A stretch of 64,000 bases of DNA, taken from G963708325 sp963708325 (lineage in GTDB: Bacteria; Actinomycetota; Thermoleophilia; Solirubrobacterales; 70-9). The notes beneath the pieces were generated by a model. That model saw only the letters and a program-made list of their open reading frames with translations, had not been told where the DNA came from and did not search any database. The translations under genes were made by a program, and so were the position numbers. Numbering within the stretch: the stretch's first letter is position 1; each line of letters starts with the position of its first letter. Shown here piece after piece: positions 1 to 8,559 of this stretch. Where the stretch lies: positions 2,604,001 to 2,668,000 of the forward strand of contig OY970203.1 of the NCBI GenBank assembly GCA_963708325.1. The letters run 5' to 3'.

Positions 1-87
1 TCGGAGCCCGTCCACGCCGCCGCCCCGGGCCAGGTCGCCTGCCTGCTGGACGGCGACCTGGTGGTCGGGCACGCCACGATCGCCTGA
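1..87 (+). CDS. mnmA: tRNA-specific 2-thiouridylase MnmA, C-terminal end (partial)
   Basis: The first 28 codons plus TGA are the 3' end of a gene that begins outside the window. The visible tail (APGQ, then a short beta-strand, then DGD, VVGHATI) matches the end of the C-terminal beta-barrel of MnmA/TrmU, which thiolates U34 of certain tRNAs. mnmA upstream of alaS is a common arrangement. Only the last domain strand is visible, so the call rests on a short motif and on context. Confidence 0.6.
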   Translation, partial: SEPVHAAAPGQVACLLDGDLVVGHATIA

Positions 88-111
88 GCCCGGAGCAGCC
101 AGGCGCGATCG

Positions 112-117
112 TAGACT
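112..117 (+). promoter_or_regulatory. -10 element of alaS, leaderless type
   Basis: TAGACT ends 7 nt before the GTG start codon of alaS. With normal -10 to +1 spacing, transcription would begin at the start codon. No Shine-Dalgarno sequence lies in the gap, which also supports the chosen GTG start. Confidence 0.55.
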
Positions 118-124
118 TGGCCCG

Positions 125-2767
125 GTGAAGGCCGCCGAGATTCGCGACACCTTCCTCGCCTTCTTCGAGCGGCGCGATCACCGCCGCGTCGAGTCCGCCT
201 CGCTCGTGCCCGCCGCGCACGACCCCTCGGTGCTGCTGACCACCGCCGGCATGCAGCCCTTCAAGCCGTACTTCATGGGGGTGGAGGAGCCTCCCTCCAC
301 GCGGCTGACGTCCTGCCAGAAGTGCTTTCGCACCACCGACATCGAGCAGGTCGGCAACACCGCCCGCCATCTCACCTTCTTCGAGATGCTCGGCAACTTC
401 TCGATCGGCGACTACTTCAAGGAAGAGGCGATCGAGTTCGGCTGGGAGCTGTCCACGCAGGGCTTCGGCTTCGACCCGGCGGAGATCTGGGTGACCGTCT
501 TCGCCGGCGACGACGAGCTCGGGCTCGGCCCCGACACCGAGGCGATCGAGCTGTGGAGGGAGCGCGGTGTGCCGGAGGAGCGCATCGTGCGGCTGCCGCG
601 CTCGGAGAACTTCTGGCAGGCGGGACCGTCGGGCCCCTGCGGGCCCTGCTCGGAGATGTACCTGGACCGCGGCGAGGCCTTCGGCGCCGCCGGCGACCGG
701 CCCGGCGACGACACCGAGCGCTTCCTCGAGTACTGGAACCACGTCTTCATGACCTACGAGCTGCACGACGACGGCTCGCTGACGCCGCTGCCGAAGCGCA
801 ACATCGACACCGGGTTGGGCCTGGAGCGGATGGCGGCGATCAAGCAGGGCGTCGCGTCGGTGTTCGAGACAGACCTCTTCCGGCCGCTGGTGGACCTCGC
901 CGAGGAGCTGTCGGGGCGAAGCTACGGCGCAGACTCCGAGACGACGCGGGCGATGCGGATCATCGCCGACCACGCGCGGGGCACCGCCTTTCTGATCGCG
1001 GACGGCGTCGTCCCGTCCAACGAGGACCGCGGATACATCCTGCGGCGGATCATGCGCCGCGCGATCCAGCAGGGGAGGGTGCTCGAGCTGGAGCCCCCCT
1101 ACCTGGAGCGATTCGCCGAGCGCACGATCGCGACGATGGCCGGCGCCTACCCGCAGCTCGAGGCGGAGCGCGACGCGATCCTGCGCTGGGTGCGCGACGA
1201 GGAGGAGAGCTTCGGGCGCACGCTCGATCGCGGCACCGAGCTGCTCGAGCAGCTGATCGCCGACGCCCGCGAGCAGGGCACGTCGTGGATCGACGCCGCC
1301 GACGCCTTCAAGCTCCACGACACCTACGGCTTTCCGTACGACCTGACCAGGGAGCTTCTGGCGGGCGCCGGGCTGTCCGTGGACGACCAGGGCTTCGACG
1401 AGCTGATGGAGGAGCAGCGCCAGCGGGCGCGGGTGGGCACCGCCACCGCCCACGGCTCCGAGGACCGCCACGCGGGCGTGCTCGCCTTCGCCCGCTCGGC
1501 GCCGCCCACCCGCTTCGTCGGCTACGAGACCCTGCGGGCGCAGACCGGGCTGGTTGCGCTGGAGCGCGCCGACTCCAGCGTCCTCGCCAAGCTGGAGGAG
1601 AGCCCGTTCTACGCCGAGGGCGGCGGCCAGGTCGCCGACTCGGGGACGGTGCGCTGGCAGGGGGGAGAGGCGCGCGTCGCCGACGTCTACCGGATCGGCG
1701 ACGACCAGGCCCTGGCGATCGCGTCGGCCGGAAGCGCGGCCGGGTCCGATGAGGGCTGGCCGGAGCCGGGCACGCGCGTGGAGGCCGAGGTGGACCACGC
1801 GACGCGGCACGCGACGATGCGAAACCACACCGCCACGCACCTGCTGCACGCGGCGCTTCGCGAGCGCCTCGGCAAGCACGTCCGCCAGGCGGGCTCGGCG
1901 GTGCGCCCCGACAAGCTGCGCTTCGACTTCACCCACGGGCACGCCCTGGAGGCCGCCGAGGTGCGCGACGTCGAGGACCGCGTCAACGAGTGGATCAAGG
2001 CGAGCCGACCGGTGCGCGCCCTGCACATGGACCGCACCGAGGCCGAGCGGCTGGGCGCGATGGCGCTTTTCGGGGAGAAGTACGGCGACTGGGTCAGGGT
2101 CGTCGAGGTGGACGACGTCTCTCGCGAGCTCTGCGGCGGCACCCACGTCGCCAACACCGCCGAGGTCGGGATCTTCGCGGTCGTCTCCGAGGGGTCGAGC
2201 GCCGCCAACGTGCGCCGGATCGAGGCGCTCACGGGGCCGGCGGCGATCGACTGGTTCCGGCAGCGCAGCGCCGCGCTCGCGGAGGCGGGCGAGCTGCTCG
2301 GCTCCGCCCAGGACCCGGTCGAGGCCGCGCGTCGAGCCGCCGACCGGCTCAGCGAGCTGGAGGGCGCGGCGCGGTGGGCCGGCGCCGAGGCGTCGCGCGA
2401 GCGCGCCGGCGAGCTGGCCGGTCGCGCCACCGAGGCGGGCGGGCTGCAGGTGCTCGCCGAACGCGCCGAGACAGCCGACCAGAAGCAGCTGCTCGAGCTG
2501 GCCGCCGGGCTGGGCTCGCGGCTGGGGGAGTCGGCGATCGTGCTCGGCGGGGCCGGCGACGGACGCGTGGCGCTGGTGGCGATCTTCAGCCCCGGCGCGG
2601 TCGAGCGCGGCCTGTCGGCTGCCGAGGTGGTGCGCGAGGCCGCCGCCGTGGTCGGCGGCGGAGGCGGCGGCCGCGACAGCGTCGCCCAGGCGGGCGGGCG
2701 CGATCCGGCGAAGCTCGACGAGGCGCTGGCGGCCGCGCGCCGCGCGATCGAGGCAAAGCTCGGCTAG
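125..2767 (+). CDS. alaS: Alanyl-tRNA synthetase
   Basis: Cytoplasmic enzyme that charges tRNA-Ala with alanine and edits mischarged Ser/Gly. The 880 residues match the usual family length. The N-terminal class II catalytic domain begins directly after the start (AEIRDTFLAFFE; TTAGMQPFKPYF). The editing domain holds the zinc-site HxxxH in TATHLLH at about residue 568 and the CGGTH motif at about 669. A C-terminal C-Ala region with a glycine-rich stretch (VVGGGGGGR) completes the protein. The GTG start is chosen because it begins the canonical N-terminus and lies 7 nt behind a -10 hexamer. It heads the alaS-ruvX-mltG-aroE block. Confidence 0.98.
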   Translation: MKAAEIRDTFLAFFERRDHRRVESASLVPAAHDPSVLLTTAGMQPFKPYFMGVEEPPSTRLTSCQKCFRTTDIEQVGNTARHLTFFEMLGNFSIGDYFKEEAIEFGWELSTQGFGFDPAEIWVTVFAGDDELGLGPDTEAIELWRERGVPEERIVRLPRSENFWQAGPSGPCGPCSEMYLDRGEAFGAAGDRPGDDTERFLEYWNHVFMTYELHDDGSLTPLPKRNIDTGLGLERMAAIKQGVASVFETDLFRPLVDLAEELSGRSYGADSETTRAMRIIADHARGTAFLIADGVVPSNEDRGYILRRIMRRAIQQGRVLELEPPYLERFAERTIATMAGAYPQLEAERDAILRWVRDEEESFGRTLDRGTELLEQLIADAREQGTSWIDAADAFKLHDTYGFPYDLTRELLAGAGLSVDDQGFDELMEEQRQRARVGTATAHGSEDRHAGVLAFARSAPPTRFVGYETLRAQTGLVALERADSSVLAKLEESPFYAEGGGQVADSGTVRWQGGEARVADVYRIGDDQALAIASAGSAAGSDEGWPEPGTRVEAEVDHATRHATMRNHTATHLLHAALRERLGKHVRQAGSAVRPDKLRFDFTHGHALEAAEVRDVEDRVNEWIKASRPVRALHMDRTEAERLGAMALFGEKYGDWVRVVEVDDVSRELCGGTHVANTAEVGIFAVVSEGSSAANVRRIEALTGPAAIDWFRQRSAALAEAGELLGSAQDPVEAARRAADRLSELEGAARWAGAEASRERAGELAGRATEAGGLQVLAERAETADQKQLLELAAGLGSRLGESAIVLGGAGDGRVALVAIFSPGAVERGLSAAEVVREAAAVVGGGGGGRDSVAQAGGRDPAKLDEALAAARRAIEAKLG

Positions 2768-2810
2768 CGCCCCCGCGGACGGCACAGTCGGCTAGCCTCC
2801 GCCGCCCCTC

Positions 2811-3203
2811 ATGCGGGTGCTTGCGATCGACCACGGAACCGCGCGGTGCGGCTGCGCGATCTCCGATCCGACGGGACAGCTCGCCCGGCCGCTGCCGGTC
2901 GTCGAGCCCGCCGACCCGCGCGCGATCGCCGAGATAGCCGCGGAGCACGAGGTCGACCTCGTGGTGGTCGGAGTCCCGGTCGCCCTCTCCGGGGAGGAGG
3001 GCCCCCAGGCGGCGCTGACGCGGGAGTTTTGCCGCGAGCTCGCCGCGCTCCTCGACGTCCCGGTCGAGACCTACGACGAGCGGTTGACGACGCGGATGGC
3101 GCAGCGAAGCGCGCGCGAGGGAGCGGGCGCGGCCGAGGACTCGCTCGCCGCCGCCCACCTGCTGGAGAGCTTCCTGGCGTCGCGCGAGAGCGAGGCGCAA
3201 TGA
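2811..3203 (+). CDS. ruvX: Putative pre-16S rRNA nuclease / Holliday junction resolvase-like YqgF
   Basis: A 130-residue RNase-H-fold protein of the YqgF/RuvX family, involved in 16S rRNA 5' maturation in other bacteria. The first strand LAIDHGT carries the catalytic Asp (residue 7), the second motif is YDERLTT, and the third acidic residue is in EDSLAAAHLL near residue 109. The length is typical. A possible -10 (TAGCCT, 2793-2798) lies 12 nt before the ATG. The stop codon overlaps the mltG start by 4 nt (ATGA), so the two are translationally coupled. Confidence 0.93.
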   Translation: MRVLAIDHGTARCGCAISDPTGQLARPLPVVEPADPRAIAEIAAEHEVDLVVVGVPVALSGEEGPQAALTREFCRELAALLDVPVETYDERLTTRMAQRSAREGAGAAEDSLAAAHLLESFLASRESEAQ

Positions 3204-4669
3204 CCGAGAGGCGCTCCCCCGACTTCTTCGAGGACCCGTTCCGTCGCGAGGACCGCGAGGCGCAGGAGCGCGAGCAGCGCCGCCGCGAGCGCGAGCAGCG
3301 CCGCCGCAAGCGGTCGCAGCCCGAGCCGAGCCCGCAGCAGCCGCCGGCCCGCCAGGCGCGGTCGCAGCCGCCATCGCGCCCCGTGCGGTCGCAGCAGCCG
3401 GCCCGCCAGGCGCGGCCGCAGCCAACGTCTCGCCCCGCCCGGTCGCTGCCGGCAGATCGCGAGGCGACCTCCAGGTCGCCCGCCGCTGCGCGGAGGCCAA
3501 GCGCCGCAGAGCCGCCCGGGTCGGATCCGCCGCCCCCGCCGCCACGGCGGCCCGCACCGGACGCCGGCGCCGCCGCGCGCCGATTCGGCGGCGGCATCTC
3601 GCGGCGCCTGCGCGGGCCGGGCGGCGGCATGCGCTGGCCGGCAATCGCTGCCCTCGTCGCCGCGCTCGCGGTCGTCTGGTTTCTGTGGGCCCTCTTCCAG
3701 CCGTTCCACGGAAAGGGCCACGGCAAGGTGGTGGTCTCGGTGCCGAAGGGCGCGAGCGCCGGCGCGGTCGGCGACATCCTCGACCAGCGCGGCGTCGTGT
3801 CTAGCTCGACGCTGTTCCAGATCCGCGCCAAGCTGGCCGGCAAGAGCGGCTCGATCCAGCCGGGCGCCTACACGCTGGCCAAGGACATGAGCTACGGCGC
3901 CGCCCTCACCGCCCTCACGAAATCGCCGGAGGTCCGCCAGATCACGGTCACGATCCCCGAGGGCCTGGCGCGTCCCCAGGTGGCGCCGCTCGTCGAGCAG
4001 GCCGGTGTGAACGGCGACTACGAGGCGGCCAGCCGCAGCTCGCCGCTGCTCGATCCCAAGCACTACGGGGCGAAGTCGGCGGACAGCCTGGAGGGCTTCC
4101 TGTTCCCGGCCACCTACGAGCTCAAGCCGGGCGCCACGGCGAACCAGCTCGTGAGCAAGCAGCTGCGCGCCTTCAAGCAGCAGATCGCGACGGTGCCGAT
4201 GCGCTACGCGCGCTCGAAGAACCTCACCGTCTACGACGTGCTCACGATTGCCTCGATGGTGGAGCGCGAGGTGATGGTGGCGAAGGAGCGGCCGCTGGTG
4301 GCCGCCGTGATCTACAACCGCCTGCGCAAGGGGATGCCTCTCGGGATCGACGCCACGACCCGGTTTGCCACGGGCAACTACACGCAGCCCCTGACCGAGT
4401 CCGAGCTCGGGTCGAACTCGCCCTACAACACGCGCAAGTTCTCCGGCCTGCCGCCGGGCCCGATCGGCAACCCCGGGCTGGCGTCGCTGCGGGCCGCCGC
4501 CAACCCGGCGCGGGTGCCGTACCTGTTCTACGTGGTCAAGCCCGGCACATGCGGGGAGCACACCTTCGCCACCACCGACGCCGAGTTCCAGCGCGCCGTG
4601 GACAGCTACAACGCCGCCCGGGCCCGGGCCGGCGGAAAGTCGCCCACCGACTGCCCCGGGAGTGGCTGA
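3200..4669 (+). CDS. mltG: Endolytic peptidoglycan transglycosylase MltG (YceG-like)
   Basis: A 489-residue membrane-anchored lytic transglycosylase that cleaves nascent glycan strands. The ATG at 3200 overlaps the ruvX stop; the open frame extends farther upstream but only inside ruvX. Residues 1-140 are a long cytoplasmic, charged and Pro/Arg/Gln-rich low-complexity region with repeated RQARxQP-type units. One transmembrane helix follows at about 143-166, then the YceG domain. The catalytic Glu is expected in IASMVEREV (about residue 355), and the LPPGPIGNPG motif is present. The basic N-terminal extension is typical of actinobacterial MltG. Confidence 0.93.
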   Translation: MTERRSPDFFEDPFRREDREAQEREQRRREREQRRRKRSQPEPSPQQPPARQARSQPPSRPVRSQQPARQARPQPTSRPARSLPADREATSRSPAAARRPSAAEPPGSDPPPPPPRRPAPDAGAAARRFGGGISRRLRGPGGGMRWPAIAALVAALAVVWFLWALFQPFHGKGHGKVVVSVPKGASAGAVGDILDQRGVVSSSTLFQIRAKLAGKSGSIQPGAYTLAKDMSYGAALTALTKSPEVRQITVTIPEGLARPQVAPLVEQAGVNGDYEAASRSSPLLDPKHYGAKSADSLEGFLFPATYELKPGATANQLVSKQLRAFKQQIATVPMRYARSKNLTVYDVLTIASMVEREVMVAKERPLVAAVIYNRLRKGMPLGIDATTRFATGNYTQPLTESELGSNSPYNTRKFSGLPPGPIGNPGLASLRAAANPARVPYLFYVVKPGTCGEHTFATTDAEFQRAVDSYNAARARAGGKSPTDCPGSG

Positions 4670-5516
4670 GCCGAAGGACCTCCACCGCCTGGCGGTGATC
4701 GGGTTTCCGGTCGCCCATTCGCGCTCGCCGGCGATGCAGAACGCGGCCCTCGCCGCACTCGGGCTGGGCGACGAGTGGTCCTACGAGGCGATCGAGGTCG
4801 CCCCGGCGCAGTTCGACGAGCGCACCCGGGCGCTCGGCGAGCAGGGTTTCGCCGGCGCGAACGTGACGATCCCCCACAAGGAGGCGGCGCTGGCGCTCGC
4901 AGACACGGCGTCGGAGGCGGCGATTGAGATCGGCGCGGCGAACACGCTCAGCTTCACCGACGCCGGGATCCGCGCCGAGAACACGGACGCCCCGGGCCTG
5001 CTGGCGGCGCTGGCCGAGGACCCGGCGGGTCGGCGCGCCCTGGTGCTCGGGGCCGGCGGGGCCGCCCGCGCCGCCGCCTGGGCGCTGCGCTCGGCGGGAG
5101 CCGAGGTCGCCGTCTGGAACCGCACGCCCGAGCGCGCGCAGGCGCTAGCACGCGACCTCGGGGTGGAGGCAGTGGGCGAGGGGGCCGTTCGGCTGCACGA
5201 CCTCGACGTTCTCGTCAACGCCACGTCGGTCGGGATGGAGGGCGCGAAAACCGCTGCACAGAGCGGAAAGCAGCTAAAGCAGCTGGGCCTCGATGCCGAT
5301 GGGATCAGCGAACGACTGGTCGTAGTGGACCTGGCCTACGGGCCCGACGAGACCGAGTTGGCGAGCGCCGCCAGAGCGCGCGGGGCCCGCGTGGTAGACG
5401 GGGTCGAGGTGTTGGTCCACCAAGGGGCGGCGTCCCTGCGGATCTGGACCGGCCGGGAGCCGCCAGTGGATGTGATGAGAGTTGCGGCTCGATCCGGAGA
5501 CAAACCGAGCGTCTAG
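4662..5516 (+). CDS. aroE: Shikimate dehydrogenase
   Basis: Reduces 3-dehydroshikimate to shikimate with NADPH in chorismate biosynthesis. The 284 residues show the substrate-binding FPVAHSRSP motif, catalytic Lys in NVTIPHK, Asp in ENTDAPG, and the NADP-binding GAGGAARAA with NRTPERA. The GTG start overlaps the mltG stop by 8 nt. The segment between VGMEG and VVVDLAYGP (about codons 190-220, with AAQSGKQLKQ) is longer and more polar than usual for AroE. It coincides with a candidate internal promoter for the pilus genes at 5275-5302. Confidence 0.95.
   Translation: MAEPKDLHRLAVIGFPVAHSRSPAMQNAALAALGLGDEWSYEAIEVAPAQFDERTRALGEQGFAGANVTIPHKEAALALADTASEAAIEIGAANTLSFTDAGIRAENTDAPGLLAALAEDPAGRRALVLGAGGAARAAAWALRSAGAEVAVWNRTPERAQALARDLGVEAVGEGAVRLHDLDVLVNATSVGMEGAKTAAQSGKQLKQLGLDADGISERLVVVDLAYGPDETELASAARARGARVVDGVEVLVHQGAASLRIWTGREPPVDVMRVAARSGDKPSV
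5275..5302 (+). promoter_or_regulatory. Candidate internal sigma-28-type promoter upstream of pilB
   Basis: TAAAGCAG-N12-GCCGATGG lies within aroE, 227 nt before pilB. It resembles the sigma-28-like sites found before the other pilus genes. It is coding sequence, so the match could be chance; pilB may instead be read from the aroE transcript. Confidence 0.3.
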
Positions 5517-5528
5517 AGGACCTTCCCG

Positions 5529-7343
5529 ATGAGCGACGGGCGCGAGCGCCCCGGCTATCTGCAGCCGGTGCCGCCGCCGGGGACCGAGAACGTCGCCACC
5601 GCCGCCGACACCACGGCCGTCGAGGCCGAGGCCGGCACGCCGGGGCTGACGCCTCCGCGCAGCCGCGGCCGCTCCGGCGGCTTCATCACCGACGTGATCG
5701 TCGAGCTGGGATACGCCAGCTCCGAGAGCGTCGAGCGCGTGATCAACGAGGCGCGCACGGCGGGCAAGCCTCCGGAGCAGCTGATGCTGAGCCAGGGGAT
5801 GGTCGACGGCGACCAGCTGGCGCGGGCGATCGCCGAGCGCTACGGGCTCGACCACGTCGACCTGACGGTCTTCCACATCGACATGGCGGCCGCCAACCTG
5901 GTCTCGGTCGAGGCCGCGCGGCGCTACCGCGCGGTGCCGATCTCCTTCGTCGACAAGCAGACGCTGCTGGTGGCGATGTCGGACCCCGCCAATGTCCTCG
6001 CCCTGGACGACATCCAGATGGGGACCGGCCACAACTGCCGCGTCGCCGTCACCTCGGAGGAGGACGTCGACGCGCTCGTGGCGCGGCTGAACACGCTCCA
6101 GTCGTCGGTCAGCGAGGCGATCCAGGAGGACGCCGAGGAAGAGGATGTCCTCGCCGACGTCAGCGAGCTGCGCGAGTCCGCCGACGACGCGCCGGTGATC
6201 AAGCTCGTCTACAGCGTCCTCGGACAGGCGGTCTCGGAGGGCGCCTCCGACATCCACTTCGAGCCCGATGAGGGCGAGATGCGGGTGCGCTTTCGCGTCG
6301 ACGGCGTCCTGCACGAGGCGGCCAGCGTCCCCAAGCGGATGGTCGCGGGGGTGGTCTCGCGGCTGAAGATCATGAGCGACCTCGACATCGCCGAGAAGCG
6401 GGTGCCGCAGGACGGCCGCGTCGGCCTCACGGTCGAGGACAAGCGGGTCGACCTGCGAGTGACCACGCTTCCGACGACGCGTGGGGAGGGTTGCGCGGTG
6501 CGCATCCTCGACAAGTCGATGGCGCTCCTGGAGCTGGGCAAGCTCGGGCTGCTCGGCGAGTCGCTGGAGCGGTTCTCGACGTCGTTCAAGAAGCCCTACG
6601 GCGCGGTCTTCGTCACCGGGCCGACCGGGTCGGGTAAGTCGACCACGCTCTACGCGGCGCTGAACGAGATCAACGAGACCGAGCGCAACATCATCACGAT
6701 CGAGGACCCGGTCGAGTACCGGATCCAGGGGATCAACCAGATCAACGTCAACCGCAAGGCGGGGCTGACGTTTGCAACCGGCCTGCGCTCGATCCTGCGC
6801 GCCGACCCCGACGTGATCATGGTCGGCGAGATCCGCGACGCCGAGACGGCGCGGATCGCCGTGGAGGCGGCGCTGACCGGCCATATGGTCCTGACCACGC
6901 TCCACACCAACAACGCGCCGGGCGCGGTCACGCGGCTTGCCGAGATGGAGATCGAGACCTTCCTCACCGCCTCGGCGGTCGACTGCGTGGTCGCCCAGCG
7001 ACTGGCACGCACGCTCTGCACCCACTGCAAGAAGCGAGTGATCGTGCCCGCCTCGGCGCTCACCGAGGCCGGCTTCCACGTTGCCGCCGGCACGGACCTG
7101 GAGGCATACGAGCCGCTCGGCTGCGGCCGCTGCAACCAGACCGGCTACAAGGGCCGGATCGGTCTCTTCGAGGTGATGGTGATGAGCGAGGAGGTCAAGG
7201 ACCTGACGATCAGGCGCGCATCCGAGGACGAGATCGCGAAGCTCGCCCGCCAGCAGGGCATGCGGACGCTCAAGGAGGACGGGCTCGAGAAGGTGCGAGC
7301 GGGCATGACCAGCGTCGAGGAGATCGCGCGGGTCTCGACCTGA
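5529..7343 (+). CDS. pilB: Type IV pilus assembly ATPase PilB (GspE family)
   Basis: Cytoplasmic hexameric ATPase that powers pilus extension. The 604 residues contain a two-repeat N-terminal MshEN-like region (about 45-105; its first motif lacks the R-L-G signature of c-di-GMP binders). The core ATPase follows, with Walker A GPTGSGKST at about 363, Walker B DPDVIMVGEIRD at about 425, and Asp/His boxes. A tetracysteine zinc site (CTHC near 497, CGRC near 531) distinguishes PilB/GspE from PilT. It begins 12 nt after aroE and heads the pilB-pilT-pilC cluster. Confidence 0.95.
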   Translation: MSDGRERPGYLQPVPPPGTENVATAADTTAVEAEAGTPGLTPPRSRGRSGGFITDVIVELGYASSESVERVINEARTAGKPPEQLMLSQGMVDGDQLARAIAERYGLDHVDLTVFHIDMAAANLVSVEAARRYRAVPISFVDKQTLLVAMSDPANVLALDDIQMGTGHNCRVAVTSEEDVDALVARLNTLQSSVSEAIQEDAEEEDVLADVSELRESADDAPVIKLVYSVLGQAVSEGASDIHFEPDEGEMRVRFRVDGVLHEAASVPKRMVAGVVSRLKIMSDLDIAEKRVPQDGRVGLTVEDKRVDLRVTTLPTTRGEGCAVRILDKSMALLELGKLGLLGESLERFSTSFKKPYGAVFVTGPTGSGKSTTLYAALNEINETERNIITIEDPVEYRIQGINQINVNRKAGLTFATGLRSILRADPDVIMVGEIRDAETARIAVEAALTGHMVLTTLHTNNAPGAVTRLAEMEIETFLTASAVDCVVAQRLARTLCTHCKKRVIVPASALTEAGFHVAAGTDLEAYEPLGCGRCNQTGYKGRIGLFEVMVMSEEVKDLTIRRASEDEIAKLARQQGMRTLKEDGLEKVRAGMTSVEEIARVST

Positions 7344-7387
7344 GCGGACGGGCCCCGCGGGTGCGCCTGGACAGGCACGCCCGGGGC

Positions 7388-7414
7388 TTCAGTTTCCGGC
7401 TCGCGCGCCGATAA
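7388..7414 (+). promoter_or_regulatory. Sigma-28-type promoter of pilT
   Basis: TTCAGTTT-N11-GCCGATAA has the exact spacing and -10 of the FliA consensus (TAAAGTTT-N11-GCCGATAA). The -10 ends 11 nt before the pilT ATG, so the transcript would have almost no leader. It is the closest match to the consensus in the window. Confidence 0.7.
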
Positions 7415-7425
7415 CGAACCAGGCG

Positions 7426-8541
7426 ATGGACTTCGATTTCGCAGACGTACTGCTGAAGCTGATCGAGACGGGCGGCTCCGACGTGCACCTGACGCCGGGG
7501 GTGCCCCCGATCGTGCGCCTGCGCGGGCGGATCACCCACCTCGACGAGTATCCGCCGCTGCGCCCGCAGCAGACGCGCGAGGTCGTCTACGGGATCCTCA
7601 ACAACGACCAGCGCAAGAAGTTCGAGAACCAGCAGCAGCTCGACTTCGCCTACGCGGTGCCGGGCGTGGCCCGCTTCCGCGTCAACTGCTACTTCCAACG
7701 TGGCTCGGTCTCGGCGGCCTTCCGCCACATCCCCCACGAGATCAAGGACCTCGAGGACCTCGGCCTGCCGCTGGTGCTGGAGGAGTTCACCAAGAAGCCG
7801 CGTGGCTTCGTCCTGGTGACCGGCCCGACGGGCTCGGGCAAGTCCACCACGCTCGCTTCGATGATCGACATGATCAACCGCACGCGCGAGGAGCACATCC
7901 TCACGATCGAGGACCCGATCGAGTTCCTGCACCAGCACAAGAAGTGCATCATCAACCAGCGCGAGATCGGCGCCGACGCCCCCGACTTCACCCTCGCCCT
8001 GAAGGCGGCGCTGCGTCAGGACCCCGACGTGATCCTGGTCGGCGAGATGCGCGACCTGGAGACGATCTCGACGGCGCTGACCGCCGCCGAGACCGGCCAC
8101 CTCGTGTTCGCCACCCTGCACACCCAGTCGACCTCGCAGACGGTCGACCGGATCATCGACGTCTTTCCGCCGCACCAGCAGCAGCAGGTGCGGATGCAGC
8201 TCTCGATCGCGCTCCAGGGAATCGTCACCCAGCAGCTGCTGCCGACCGCCGACGGCTCCGCCCGCGTGGTCGGCGCCGAGGTGCTGCTGCCGACGCCGGC
8301 CGTGCGCAACCTGATCCGCGAGGGCAAGACCCACCAGATCTACTCGGCGATCCAGACCTCGGGGTCGATCGGGATGCAGACGATGGACGCCCACCTCGCC
8401 CAGCTCGTGCGGATGGGCAAGATCACCCGCGCCCTCGCCGAGCAGCGCGCCTCGGTGCCCGAGGAGCTGAAGCGGCTGATGGGCGGGATGCAGGCGCCCG
8501 AGCAGGTCCAGACCGCCCCCGCCTTCGAAGCGGTCGGCTAG
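7426..8541 (+). CDS. pilT: Type IV pilus retraction ATPase PilT
   Basis: Hexameric ATPase that depolymerises the pilus and so drives twitching. The 371 residues match the family length. Walker A GPTGSGKST lies at about residue 133, Walker B is DPDVILVGEMRD, and the C-terminal AIRNLIRE-type box (VRNLIREGK, about 290) is the PilT signature needed for retraction. No tetracysteine is present, unlike PilB. It sits 82 nt after pilB with its own sigma-28-like promoter and is followed 18 nt later by pilC. Confidence 0.95.
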   Translation: MDFDFADVLLKLIETGGSDVHLTPGVPPIVRLRGRITHLDEYPPLRPQQTREVVYGILNNDQRKKFENQQQLDFAYAVPGVARFRVNCYFQRGSVSAAFRHIPHEIKDLEDLGLPLVLEEFTKKPRGFVLVTGPTGSGKSTTLASMIDMINRTREEHILTIEDPIEFLHQHKKCIINQREIGADAPDFTLALKAALRQDPDVILVGEMRDLETISTALTAAETGHLVFATLHTQSTSQTVDRIIDVFPPHQQQQVRMQLSIALQGIVTQQLLPTADGSARVVGAEVLLPTPAVRNLIREGKTHQIYSAIQTSGSIGMQTMDAHLAQLVRMGKITRALAEQRASVPEELKRLMGGMQAPEQVQTAPAFEAVG

Positions 8542-8559
8542 CCCAGGGAGGGATCGGCC

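Noticed and set aside
88..124. T-box or other leader riboswitch upstream of alaS
   Set aside because: Only 37 nt separate mnmA from alaS, and the -10 hexamer puts transcription start at the GTG, leaving no leader.
5274..7079. Very long open frames antisense to pilB and to many other genes
   Set aside because: At this GC content antisense frames remain open by codon bias. They are low-complexity Arg/Asp/Leu-rich sequences without motifs, opposite well-supported genes.
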